NCBI GenBank assembly: GCA_965215995.1
Contig: OZ244128.1
Location: 5,084,001 to 5,148,000 of the forward strand
Length of the DNA stretch: 64,000 nucleotides
Direction: 5' to 3'
Source of the DNA: SZUA-309 sp965215995
GTDB lineage: Bacteria > Pseudomonadota > Gammaproteobacteria > Pseudomonadales > Azotimanducaceae
This document shows positions 18,276 to 26,461 of the stretch, one piece after another. The notes under the pieces are model-generated. The model had not been told where the DNA came from. It ran no database searches and saw only the letters and a program-made list of their open reading frames with translations. Numbering within the stretch: position 1 is the stretch's first letter; the number at the start of each line of letters is the position of its first letter. The position numbers and the translations under genes are program-made.

Positions 18276-19430
18276 ATGAATGGCGCACCTGAATCACCCG
18301 AAAAAACCACGGTGGTCGTAGGCATGTCCGGCGGCGTGGATTCGTCTGTGGCCGCGCTGCTGCTCAAGGAGCAGGGTTACCGCGTGCTGGGGCTTTTCAT
18401 GAAGAACTGGGATGAGGACGACGGCACCGAGTACTGCACGGCCGCCGCCGATCTCCTGGATGCCGATCAGGTTTGCCATACGCTGGGCATCGAGCTGCAC
18501 ACGGCGAACTTTGCGGCCGAGTACTGGGACAACGTTTTCGAGGAGTTCCTGAAGGAGTATGACGCCGGTCGCACACCGAACCCGGACGTGCTCTGTAACC
18601 GGGAGATCAAGTTCAAGCAGTTCATGGCGTATGCCGAGAAACTGGGGGCGGATCTGATCGCCACCGGTCACTACGCCAGGGTCGAACCTGGCCCGGATGG
18701 CCGGATGGTGCTGAAGAAGGGGCTGGATTCCGGTAAGGACCAGTCCTACTTCCTGCAGGCGGTCCCCATGGACAAGCTCGCCCGCTGCCTCTTCCCACTA
18801 GGGCATCTGGTCAAGTCCGAAGTGAGGGCAATTGCCGAGCGCGCCGGTTTCCTGAACCACCGGAAAAAGGACAGCACGGGCATCTGCTTCATCGGCGAGC
18901 GCCGTTTCGACGATTTTCTGTCCGGTTACCTGCCCGCTCGCGCAGGCGATATGCGGGATCCGAACGGCCGGCTGATCGGCCGTCACAAAGGCCTCGCCTA
19001 CTACACCATCGGTCAGCGCCAGGGGCTCGGCATTGGCGGCTTGAAAGGACGTTCGGAAGCGCCCTGGTTCGTCGCCGATAAAGTCCAAGGTCGCAATACG
19101 CTGATCGTGACTCAGGATTCCGAAGCCCTGAAGGGTTCCTGGCTCTCGGTGAGTGATATGAACTGGCTGGTATCGCCACCCGAGCTGCCGATCGAGGCGG
19201 CGGCGAAGATCCGCTACCGGCAGCCGGACCAGCGTTGCCGCATCCTGCCACGGGCAGATGGTCGGCTAGGTGTGCTCTTCAAAACTCCGCAGCGGGCGAT
19301 CACGCCCGGTCAGTATGCGTGTTTCTACCAGGGCGATGTCTGCCTCGGGGGCGGCGTCATCGAAGCGCGGGATCCTGGCCGGCTCGCGGCAAGCGAACGG
19401 TCTGCTGCGCCGGTAACGAAGGTGGCATGA
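18276..19430 (+). CDS. mnmA: tRNA 2-thiouridylase MnmA
   Basis: Inserts sulfur at C2 of wobble uridine 34 in Lys, Glu and Gln tRNAs, using sulfur relayed by the Tus proteins encoded at 2591-3533. The ATG at 18276 gives 384 residues. The PP-loop VVVGMSGGVDSSVAALLL binds ATP; the catalytic cysteine pair is in NPDVLCNREIKF and DSTGICFIGER; DQSYFL and YYTIGQRQGLGIGG are further family motifs. The last 4 bases overlap hflD (ATGA), the usual mnmA-hflD-purB arrangement. Confidence 0.96.
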   Translation: MNGAPESPEKTTVVVGMSGGVDSSVAALLLKEQGYRVLGLFMKNWDEDDGTEYCTAAADLLDADQVCHTLGIELHTANFAAEYWDNVFEEFLKEYDAGRTPNPDVLCNREIKFKQFMAYAEKLGADLIATGHYARVEPGPDGRMVLKKGLDSGKDQSYFLQAVPMDKLARCLFPLGHLVKSEVRAIAERAGFLNHRKKDSTGICFIGERRFDDFLSGYLPARAGDMRDPNGRLIGRHKGLAYYTIGQRQGLGIGGLKGRSEAPWFVADKVQGRNTLIVTQDSEALKGSWLSVSDMNWLVSPPELPIEAAAKIRYRQPDQRCRILPRADGRLGVLFKTPQRAITPGQYACFYQGDVCLGGGVIEARDPGRLAASERSAAPVTKVA

Positions 19431-20047
19431 CAGGGACGCCCATGGACGACCTTACGGACTATCAAGCGCTGTCTCTGGCTGGCGTCGTGCTGGCCGCTGA
19501 TCTGGTTCATGCGGCTGCCCACGGTGAGCACACCGATGAGGCTGCGGTGACGGCAGTGAAGGCGGCGATCACCAGCCAGCATGCCGAACAGTTGCGGGAG
19601 GTCTTTCCTCAGATCGGCGATTTCCGGAGCGGGGTGAAATCAACTGTGGCCGCCCTGCAGGGCAATCCGGAAAACCCAGAGGCCTTGCGCTACGCGCTGC
19701 AGCTGATCGAACTCGCCAGCCTGCTCAAGCAGTCTCCGGAGGTGATCGATCGGCTTGGCAAGGAACTGGATCTGCTGCCACGGGATCCAACGGACGCGGA
19801 ATTCGCCGCTGCCTATCAAGCGTCAATCAGCACCCTGGGCAAGCGCATTCAGGTGACCGGCAACCCGGCCCTGCTCCAGCAGGATGAAACGGCAAACAAC
19901 ATTCGCGCTCTCCTGCTTGGCGGCGTACGCTTCGCCTGGCTCTGGCAACAACTGGGTGGCAGACGCTGGCATCTGGTGTTGAAGCGAAAAAAGCTGCTGC
20001 GAGCCATGGAAGCGTTGAACACCATTCTGCAATCCACCGTTCATTGA
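19427..20047 (+). CDS. hflD: High-frequency lysogenisation protein HflD homolog
   Basis: 206-residue, mainly helical protein; in E. coli HflD is peripheral to the inner membrane and counteracts phage lambda CII, but its general role is unclear. It begins MTGTPMDDLTDYQALSLAGVVLAADLVHAAA and contains LRYALQLIELASLLKQSPEVI and NNIRALLLGGVRFAWLWQQLGGRRWHLVLKRKKLLR, typical of the family. The call rests on these segments together with the conserved mnmA-hflD-purB order; it overlaps mnmA by 4 bases. Confidence 0.92.
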   Translation: MTGTPMDDLTDYQALSLAGVVLAADLVHAAAHGEHTDEAAVTAVKAAITSQHAEQLREVFPQIGDFRSGVKSTVAALQGNPENPEALRYALQLIELASLLKQSPEVIDRLGKELDLLPRDPTDAEFAAAYQASISTLGKRIQVTGNPALLQQDETANNIRALLLGGVRFAWLWQQLGGRRWHLVLKRKKLLRAMEALNTILQSTVH

Positions 20048-20089
20048 GACGCTCGAGTCGTCCCGCTAATCAGAAGGAAGTACCACCGA

Positions 20090-21454
20090 ATGAGCCTCGA
20101 CCCTCTACTCGCCGTTACAGCCCTGGATGGCCGTTATCGCAGCAAGGTGGAACCCTTAACCGCTGCGCTGAGCGAGTTCGGCCTGTTGCACGCCCGGGTC
20201 GAGATCGAGTGCCGTTGGTTCATGACCCTTGCGGCAGCAGAAGACATCGACGAGCTGCCTGCGCTGGACGAATCGCAGCGCCGATCCGTGCAGGCGATTT
20301 ACGGTTCTTTCAGCGTGGAGGATGCAGCCGCGATCAAGACGCTCGAACGCACGACCAATCATGACGTCAAAGCCGTTGAGTACTTTGTCAAAGAGAAGAT
20401 AGGCGCTGTTGATGGCCTCGCGCCACACATCGAGTTCGTGCACTTCGCCTGCACTTCCGAAGATATCAACAACCTGTCTCACGCTCTGATGCTGCTTCGT
20501 GCCCGGGCGGTGTTGCTGCCTGTGATGAACCGGCTCATCGCCGAAGTCGATGCGCTGGCCCATGCACATGCCGATCTGCCGATGCTCTCCCGAACACATG
20601 GCCAACCCGCCTCACCGACTACCCTCGGCAAGGAGATGTCTAACGTCCGCGAACGGTTGCAACGGCAGGCGACGGCCATTGAGACGCTCGAGGCACTTGG
20701 CAAGATGAACGGTGCGGTGGGTAACTTCAACGCGCACCTGTCCGCTTATCCGGACGTGGATTGGCCGGGCATTTCGCGAACCTTCGTGGAAAGTATTGGC
20801 CTCACCCACAACCCGTTCACCACACAGATCGAACCCCATGACTACGTGGCGGAATGGTTTCACGCCTTCATGCGCTTCAACCAGATCCTGCTCGATTTCG
20901 ACCGGGACATCTGGAGCTATATCTCCATCGACTATTTCAAACAGCGCAAGGTGGAAGGTGAAACCGGCTCATCGACCATGCCGCACAAGGTGAACCCCAT
21001 CGACTTCGAGAACTCTGAGGGCAACCTGGGGCTTGCCAACGCCCTGCTCGAGCATATGGCCAGCAAGCTGCCCGTCTCCCGCTGGCAACGGGACCTGTCG
21101 GATTCGACGGTGCTTCGCAACATGGGTGCGGCGCTCGGCCATTGTCTGGTGGCCTATGAGTCCACCCTGAAAGGCCTCTCCAGGCTCGAGGTCAACGAAG
21201 CTGTGATCACCGCCGATCTGCTCGATCGCTGGGAGGTACTCGCGGAAGCCGTGCAGACGGTGATGCGCCGGTACGGGGCGAAAGAACCCTACGAACAGCT
21301 GAAGACTCTCACCCGGGGCCAGCAGATGGATGAATCCCTGTATCGCGAGGTGCTGGCCGGCCTGGACATCCCGGATGACGCCCGTACTGAGCTCGAGGCG
21401 CTCACGCCGGCCACCTATCTGGGTCTGGCATCGTCACTGGCGAAAAACGGCTGA
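20090..21454 (+). CDS. purB: Adenylosuccinate lyase
   Basis: Catalyses two beta-eliminations in purine synthesis (SAICAR to AICAR, adenylosuccinate to AMP). The 454-residue protein is the long gammaproteobacterial type. It starts MSLDPLLAVTALDGRYRSKVEPL, has TTNHDVKAVEYFVKE, FVHFACTSEDINNLSHAL with the catalytic His region, LSRTHGQPASPTTLGKE, and the fumarase-superfamily signature GSSTMPHKVNPIDFENSEGN. A Shine-Dalgarno-like GAAGG lies about 14 bases before the ATG. Only 43 bases separate it from hflD. Confidence 0.97.
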   Translation: MSLDPLLAVTALDGRYRSKVEPLTAALSEFGLLHARVEIECRWFMTLAAAEDIDELPALDESQRRSVQAIYGSFSVEDAAAIKTLERTTNHDVKAVEYFVKEKIGAVDGLAPHIEFVHFACTSEDINNLSHALMLLRARAVLLPVMNRLIAEVDALAHAHADLPMLSRTHGQPASPTTLGKEMSNVRERLQRQATAIETLEALGKMNGAVGNFNAHLSAYPDVDWPGISRTFVESIGLTHNPFTTQIEPHDYVAEWFHAFMRFNQILLDFDRDIWSYISIDYFKQRKVEGETGSSTMPHKVNPIDFENSEGNLGLANALLEHMASKLPVSRWQRDLSDSTVLRNMGAALGHCLVAYESTLKGLSRLEVNEAVITADLLDRWEVLAEAVQTVMRRYGAKEPYEQLKTLTRGQQMDESLYREVLAGLDIPDDARTELEALTPATYLGLASSLAKNG

Positions 21455-21459
21455 TCGGC

Positions 21460-22434
21460 GTGGACGTGCACGTGCTCCCGGTTGACTGGGTGACCCACAA
21501 GGAGGCGCTGCAAGCCATCCGCGGCGCGGTATTCATCGAGGAACAGGGCGTTCCGAAAGAAATCGAGTGGGACGGCGAAGACGACGTCTCACACCACTTC
21601 ATGGCCATCAATGAAGCGGGCCAACGGGTCGGGTGTGGCCGGCTGCTGCCGAGCGGTAAGATCGGCCGGATGGCCGTGCTCCCGGAGTATCGGGATCAAG
21701 GTATCGGCAGGCAGATACTGGATGCGGCGGTGACGAAAGCCTCCGAGCTTGGCTTCAGACGCGTCACCCTGCACGCGCAACTGGCTGTGGTGGAGTTTTA
21801 CCGGAAAGCCGGATTCCTTCCTGAAGGGGGCGAGTTCAGCGAAGCCGGCATCCCTCATCAGGCCATGGCGCTCGAGCTGCCCATTCCCTTCGAAGCCCAG
21901 AATGATGTGCCGCGGGTCGAGGTCCGGCCTGAAACCGTGCCACCGGAGGCGGATGCAGCCGAGTTCCGCCAGTTCGATGGTGAATCTGAGAGCCTTACCG
22001 GGCTCCTCGACTTCCTGAAACGGCCTTCCCGCACCGTGCGTATCTACAGCCAGGAGCTGGACCATGCCCTGTTCGATCGGGCGGACGTCACCGATCTGCT
22101 GTCCGTCTTCGTGCGGCATGGCCCACCTGCCCGGCTGCAGATTCTCATTCACTCTTCGAGCGGCATCGTCAGCCGGGGGCACCAACTGCTGGAACTGGCC
22201 CGTCGGCTGGACAGCAAGATCGAGATCCGCAAGGTGCCGGGGGAGCTGGCAACGGACCGGGCGAGCTTCGTTCTGGCCGATGAGCGGGGCTACTTTCTGC
22301 TCCCCGACCATCGTGAGTATCAGGCCATGGCGAACGCCTACGATCCGGTCGAGTCGGAACGACTGGCTGAGCGCTTCGACTACCTGTGGGATCGCAGCGA
22401 GGCGGATCCGGATCTCAGGGTGCTCAGACTTTAG
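21460..22434 (+). CDS. GNAT acetyltransferase fused to a C-terminal domain (DUF7931-like)
   Basis: 324 residues, GTG start, 5 bases after purB. Residues 1-145 are a GNAT N-acetyltransferase of the ElaA/YjgM-like kind: FIEEQGVPKEIEWDGEDDVSHHF, GCGRLLPSGKIGRMAVLPEYRDQGIGRQIL (acetyl-CoA loop RDQGIG), FYRKAGFLPEG. After a linker, residues about 170-324 form a second domain (LTGLLDFLKRPSRTVRIYSQELDHALFD, LQILIHSSSGIVSRGHQLLELARRL, FVLADERGYFLLPDHREYQAMANAYDP) reminiscent of phospholipase-D-like/DUF7931 folds without a visible HKD motif. Substrate unknown. It ends overlapping the convergent thrH by 4 bases. Confidence 0.82.
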   Translation: MDVHVLPVDWVTHKEALQAIRGAVFIEEQGVPKEIEWDGEDDVSHHFMAINEAGQRVGCGRLLPSGKIGRMAVLPEYRDQGIGRQILDAAVTKASELGFRRVTLHAQLAVVEFYRKAGFLPEGGEFSEAGIPHQAMALELPIPFEAQNDVPRVEVRPETVPPEADAAEFRQFDGESESLTGLLDFLKRPSRTVRIYSQELDHALFDRADVTDLLSVFVRHGPPARLQILIHSSSGIVSRGHQLLELARRLDSKIEIRKVPGELATDRASFVLADERGYFLLPDHREYQAMANAYDPVESERLAERFDYLWDRSEADPDLRVLRL

Positions 22435-23051
22435 TCAGAGGTTCCCCAAAGCGACTCATCGGCGGCGGCAAGCAGTGACTGCAGCCCGGCGTAGTCCTCA
22501 GCCGCCGCATACTGCGGGTAGTCCGCTCGAACGTTGTCCGGTGCTTTGAAGAAGAACCCGGCGTCCGCTTCTTCCAGCATGGATATGTCGTTGTAGGAAT
22601 CACCGGCAGCGAGGATCTTGTAGCGCAGGGAACGGAAAGCACGCACTGAGCAACGTTTCGGATCGGGCTGGCGAATGGTGTAGCCCGTTATCTGATCGTT
22701 TTCCACTACCAGCCTGTGACAGAGTAATGTGGGCCAGCCGAGCTTGGCCATGAACGGCATGCCGAACTCATAGAACGTGTCGGAAATGATGGCGACCTGG
22801 AAACGGGCACGGGCCCAATCCATGAATTCCTTTGCCCCCGGCAACGGCTCCAGACGGTCGATCACGGTCTGGATCATGGACAGCGGCAGGTCGTTCTCTG
22901 CCAGCACGCCCAGACGCATCTGCATGAGCTCATCGTAGACCGGAATATCCCGGGTGGTCTTGGTCAGTGCCTCAATGCCGGTCTCTTCGGCCACTGCCAG
23001 CCAGACCTCGGGGATGAGCACGCCTTCCAGATCGAGACAGAGTACGTTCAC
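22431..23051 (-). CDS. thrH: Phosphoserine phosphatase/homoserine phosphotransferase ThrH
   Basis: HAD-superfamily enzyme known from Pseudomonas to dephosphorylate phosphoserine and to transfer phosphate to homoserine. The 206-residue protein begins MNVLCLDLEGVLIPE: nucleophile Asp7 and the unusual Glu9 (DxE in place of DxD) are typical of ThrH. Further HAD motifs: AIISDTFYEFGMP (motif II), PDPKR (motif III Lys) and AAGDSYNDISMLEEA (motif IV). It lies convergent to the GNAT gene and about 50 bases after cysB on the same strand. Confidence 0.93.
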   Translation of the reverse strand: MNVLCLDLEGVLIPEVWLAVAEETGIEALTKTTRDIPVYDELMQMRLGVLAENDLPLSMIQTVIDRLEPLPGAKEFMDWARARFQVAIISDTFYEFGMPFMAKLGWPTLLCHRLVVENDQITGYTIRQPDPKRCSVRAFRSLRYKILAAGDSYNDISMLEEADAGFFFKAPDNVRADYPQYAAAEDYAGLQSLLAAADESLWGTSD

Positions 23052-23101
23052 GCGATTCAGGCTCCGGATGAGTTCGAGAGCGCGAAGCTTACCCTAACGA
23101 T

Positions 23102-24088
23102 TCAGCGAACGGGCAGCTCGGTGCCAGCGAAGAGTGCTTCCCGTTGCGCTCGGGTGCCACAGGCCACCGCTTCGTCCACCGTCTCGGTGTCCAGGTGCGG
23201 TGCGAACCAGCGAATGAAGTCGTACATGTAGCGGCGCAGGAAGGTACCCCGGCGAAAGCCGATGTGGGTGACGCTGGACTGGAACAGATGGTCAGCGGGG
23301 AGCGCCACCAGGTCGTCGTCGATCTTTGGATCCAACGCCATGGTTGCGATGATCCCAACGCCGAGCCCGAGCCGGACATACGTCTTGATCACGTCCGTAT
23401 CAGTTGCCGTGAACACCACGTTTGGAGTGAGACCAGCGCCTTTGAACGCATCGTCCAGGCGCGAGCGGCCGGTGAAGCCGAATACGTAGGTGACGATCGG
23501 CTGGGCGGCGATGTCCTCGATGCTGAGCGTTGCCACACCTTCGGTTTTGCCAACCAGCGGGTGATCCTTTGTCACCACTACCGCTCTGTTCCAGCGGTAA
23601 CAGGGCATCATCACCAGATCGCTGAACAGATCGAGACCTTCCGTGGCGATGGCGAAGTCGACCTGACCGGTGGCGGCGAGCTCAGCGATCTGTGCCGGGG
23701 TACCCTGATTCATGTGCAGGGTGACCTCCGGGTAGCTGCTTCGGAACTCGCTGATCACCGGTGGTAGCGCATAGCGTGCCTGAGTGTGAGTGGTGGCAAT
23801 GGACAGGCTGCCCTGCTTCTCGTCGCTGTACTCCTGGGCGATCTGCTTGATGGTCTCTGCTTCGCGGAGTATCTGGCCTGCCATCTCGATGATGGTCTCG
23901 CCCACCTGGGTCACATGGGTGAGGTGCTTACCACTCCGGGCAAAGATCTCCACACCCAGCTCATCTTCCAGCAGGCGGATCTGCTTACTGATGCCCGGCT
24001 GCGAAGTGAACAGGCTCTGGGCTGTGGCCGAGACGTTGAGGTCGTGGTGAGCGACCTCCCAGATGTAGCGTAGCTGCTGGAGTTTCAT
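23102..24088 (-). CDS. cysB: LysR-family transcriptional regulator CysB
   Basis: Activator of sulfate assimilation genes, responding to N-acetylserine. The 328-residue protein has the N-terminal winged HTH (MKLQQLRYIWEVAHHDLNVSATAQSLFTSQPGISKQIRLLEDELGVEIFAR), followed by the periplasmic-binding-protein-like sensor domain with the CysB/Cbl features TTHTQARYALP, MNQGTPAQIAEL, ATDTDVIKTYVRLGLGVGIIA and LFQSSVTHIGFRRGTFLRRYMYDFI. Candidate targets in this window include cysI and cysG. It is divergent from the ECF sigma gene across a 148-base gap. Confidence 0.94.
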   Translation of the reverse strand: MKLQQLRYIWEVAHHDLNVSATAQSLFTSQPGISKQIRLLEDELGVEIFARSGKHLTHVTQVGETIIEMAGQILREAETIKQIAQEYSDEKQGSLSIATTHTQARYALPPVISEFRSSYPEVTLHMNQGTPAQIAELAATGQVDFAIATEGLDLFSDLVMMPCYRWNRAVVVTKDHPLVGKTEGVATLSIEDIAAQPIVTYVFGFTGRSRLDDAFKGAGLTPNVVFTATDTDVIKTYVRLGLGVGIIATMALDPKIDDDLVALPADHLFQSSVTHIGFRRGTFLRRYMYDFIRWFAPHLDTETVDEAVACGTRAQREALFAGTELPVR

Positions 24089-24236
24089 CCTGAATCCTCG
24101 CCTGTGCTGTGCGCCCTACTCACTCGAGTGAGGTACCCGGCTATCCGACCCGGTTGAAGTCTTATAACGGATAGTACAGTCAACACAATTTTTTATTCAA
24201 ACTAAACCCTTTTCGACCCTCCCGCATCGAAGGGGT

Positions 24237-24830
24237 ATGTTGCTGGCGATGACCGACAGTTCGACCCCACCGATCGATGCGATAAAAGCGCCGCCATCGA
24301 CCGCAGGAGACAGGGATCCGGCGGGCCTGAACCAGCTGCTTGATGCGGCCAGGAACGGCGATCAGCGGGCTTTCGAAGGGCTTTACCGCCTGACCGTGGA
24401 CAGGGTCTACGGGCTCTGCCTGCGTATGACGGCCAATCCAAGCCTGGCGGAGGACTGCGTGCAGCAGACCTATCTGCAGGCCTGGAAAAATCTGCCCCGA
24501 TTTCGCGGCGACAGCGCCCTCGGCACCTGGCTGCACCAGATCGCCGTCAACGAGGTACGCGGCCACTTCAGAAAAGAAGCCCGGCACGGCGTCGACGCTT
24601 CGGCGGAAGAAGCACCGGGGCACACCCCATCCACCGGGGCCGACATCGACCTGGAGCGGGCAATCGCCGAGCTGCCGGAACGCGGTCGGGCGGTATTCGT
24701 GCTGGTGGGTGTATACGGCTACCCGCACGAGGAGGCCGCCAGCATGCTGGATATCGCCATCGGCACCAGCAAGGCACATTTTCACCAGGCCAGACGTCGT
24801 CTGCAGGAACGTCTCGGGAGCGAGCTATGA
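24237..24830 (+). CDS. ECF-type RNA polymerase sigma factor
   Basis: 197 residues. Region 2 spans about residues 35-105 (ARNGDQRAFEGLYRLTVDRVYGLCLRMT, AEDCVQQTYLQAWKNLPRFRGDSALGTWLHQIAVN) and region 4 about 140-195 (AIAELPERGRAVFVLVGVYGYPHEEAASMLDIAIGTSKAHFHQARRRLQERL). Start is uncertain: ATG 24237, TTG 24240 or ATG 24249; an AAGGGG lies at 24230-24234, fitting TTG 24240 best. It overlaps the next gene by ATGA and forms a three-gene unit with a putative anti-sigma factor and a DUF4097 protein. Upstream AAACC (24204-24208) and CATCGA (24225-24230) resemble an ECF-type promoter, hinting at autoregulation. Confidence 0.92.
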   Translation: MLLAMTDSSTPPIDAIKAPPSTAGDRDPAGLNQLLDAARNGDQRAFEGLYRLTVDRVYGLCLRMTANPSLAEDCVQQTYLQAWKNLPRFRGDSALGTWLHQIAVNEVRGHFRKEARHGVDASAEEAPGHTPSTGADIDLERAIAELPERGRAVFVLVGVYGYPHEEAASMLDIAIGTSKAHFHQARRRLQERLGSEL

Positions 24831-25462
24831 CCATCAAACAGACAGACAATCAGAAAGCCGACGAGCTGCTCGATCGAGCTGGCCAGCTGCAACACGCCGT
24901 GGCGCCGGAGCGGGACCTCTGGCCTGGTATTGAGAGCCAGCTCGGGGCGCAACTCAGCCCACACCGATCGGAGCCGCGCTCTGCGCAGAACCAGACCGTG
25001 GAGACCACCGGGGTGGTCTTCCTGCACCGCTGGCAGACACCCCTGGCCTTGGCGGCGAGCTTGATGCTGGCCGTGCTTCTCGGTTACTGGATTGGCCGGG
25101 AAGAGGCACCGATACCTGGACCAACACCCGGACCAATGCCCATCGCTGTACAGCCGACGCCGGTAGAGCGAGCGCTGCAGCCTGTCAGTTTGGAGGAAGT
25201 GGGCCTTCTGGAAGCCAGGCGGACGATGGCCGCAGACATTGAAGCCGGTCTTACCCGGTTGCCGCCAGATGCCCGCATCGTGGTGATGGAAAATCTGGCG
25301 GCCATCAACGCCGCCCTCGACGAGATCGATGCGGTGCTGGCAGAAGCACCCGTAACCGGGCTCGACCGGCAGCTTCTCGTCTCAATGTATGCAGATCAGA
25401 TCTCGCGCCTGAACAGTATGCAGGCGCTGGTCATGAACTCGAATCAGGAGATTCTGCTATGA
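24827..25462 (+). CDS. Putative anti-sigma factor, single-pass membrane protein
   Basis: 211 residues, not recognised by a diagnostic motif. The N-terminal cytoplasmic part (about 1-65) contains DLWPGIESQL, a phrase common in anti-sigma factors of ECF-DUF4097 operons, but lacks a clear Zn-finger HxxxCxxC. One transmembrane helix follows (ALAASLMLAVLLGYWIG, residues about 68-85), then a Pro-rich stretch (PIPGPTPGPMP) and a helical periplasmic part with LDEIDAVLAEAPVTGLDRQLLVSMYADQISRLN. Translation is coupled to the sigma gene and to the DUF4097 gene by ATGA overlaps on both sides. The anti-sigma role is inferred from this context. Confidence 0.7.
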   Translation: MTIKQTDNQKADELLDRAGQLQHAVAPERDLWPGIESQLGAQLSPHRSEPRSAQNQTVETTGVVFLHRWQTPLALAASLMLAVLLGYWIGREEAPIPGPTPGPMPIAVQPTPVERALQPVSLEEVGLLEARRTMAADIEAGLTRLPPDARIVVMENLAAINAALDEIDAVLAEAPVTGLDRQLLVSMYADQISRLNSMQALVMNSNQEILL

Positions 25463-26430
25463 ATGCCCTCATCCAACATGCGCATTGCCGGCGAATGGCG
25501 CGGGCACAGCTGCTCGGATTGCTGCCTTCCGGTCGCCATCTGAAAACGGCCTGGACGGCGCTCATCGGCCTGTTGCTGGTGAGCCAGCCGGCCATCGCCG
25601 AAACGCCCATTGATGAACGGGCGGCTGCGACGGCCGACGGTCATGTGGAGGTGATCAACATCTCCGGCAAGGTCGAGGTGACTGGCTGGGAACGAGACGA
25701 GATCGCCATCAGCGGCACCCTCGGCCGGGGTGTGGAGCGGTTGGATTTCATGGTCGACGATGACCAAGCCCGGATCGAGGTCATCTACCCGAAGCACGGT
25801 CGCAGCGAAGGCAGCGTGCTCGAGATTCGGATTCCCGAGGCAAGCAGTCTGGAGGTGCGGACCGTGAGTGCCGCCATATCCGCAGAGGATGTCCGTGGCC
25901 GGCAGTGGCTGACTTCTGTTTCCGGTCGCATCACCAGCACCGTGTTCGATAGCGATCTGGAGGCTGAATCGGTGAGCGGGTCGCTCGACGTGAGCGGCAC
26001 TGAGCAGCCCACGGTGCTGACCCTGAAGAGTGTGAGCGGCAATATCGAAGCAAACGACGTCAGTGGAGAGCTTGAAGCCGGTTCTGTCAGTGGTCGGATC
26101 GAGGTAGACGCGGGTTTGCTCGATCGAGCGCGGCTGGGTACCACCAGCGGTCGGATCACGCTGGAGGGCGGACTTGCCAGCGGCGGTCGCTACGATCTGT
26201 CCACCACCAGCGGTCGAGTGACGGTCAATCTGGACCATGATGCGGATCTCGATCTGGACGCTCAGTCTTTCAGCGGCAGGATCGAGAACTGCTTCGGTCT
26301 CGAGGCAACCCGCGAGGGATACTCGCCGGAGCGATCCTTGCGCTATCGGGTAGGCGAAGGTAACCGCACGGTGCGTATCCGGACCATGTCCAGCCGCATC
26401 GAGATCTGTGCGGATTCGCTGTCGGGTTGA
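25459..26430 (+). CDS. DUF4097-family exported beta-repeat protein
   Basis: 323 residues. A hydrophobic segment AWTALIGLLLVSQPAIA (residues about 31-47) serves as a signal peptide after a long polar N-region. The rest is a regular series of short strands with a recurring S(V/T)SGxI pattern: NISGKVEV, SVSGRITS, SVSGSLDV, SVSGNIEA, SVSGRIEV, TTSGRITL, TTSGRVTV, SFSGRIEN, a right-handed beta-solenoid of the DUF4097/adhesin-like type. No catalytic residues are evident. As third gene after sigma and anti-sigma, it may be an envelope sensor or effector of that circuit; the function of DUF4097 is not established. Confidence 0.82.
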   Translation: MNALIQHAHCRRMARAQLLGLLPSGRHLKTAWTALIGLLLVSQPAIAETPIDERAAATADGHVEVINISGKVEVTGWERDEIAISGTLGRGVERLDFMVDDDQARIEVIYPKHGRSEGSVLEIRIPEASSLEVRTVSAAISAEDVRGRQWLTSVSGRITSTVFDSDLEAESVSGSLDVSGTEQPTVLTLKSVSGNIEANDVSGELEAGSVSGRIEVDAGLLDRARLGTTSGRITLEGGLASGGRYDLSTTSGRVTVNLDHDADLDLDAQSFSGRIENCFGLEATREGYSPERSLRYRVGEGNRTVRIRTMSSRIEICADSLSG

Positions 26431-26461
26431 TGGGTTGGGTTACTCGGCCGCTCGAGCGATT

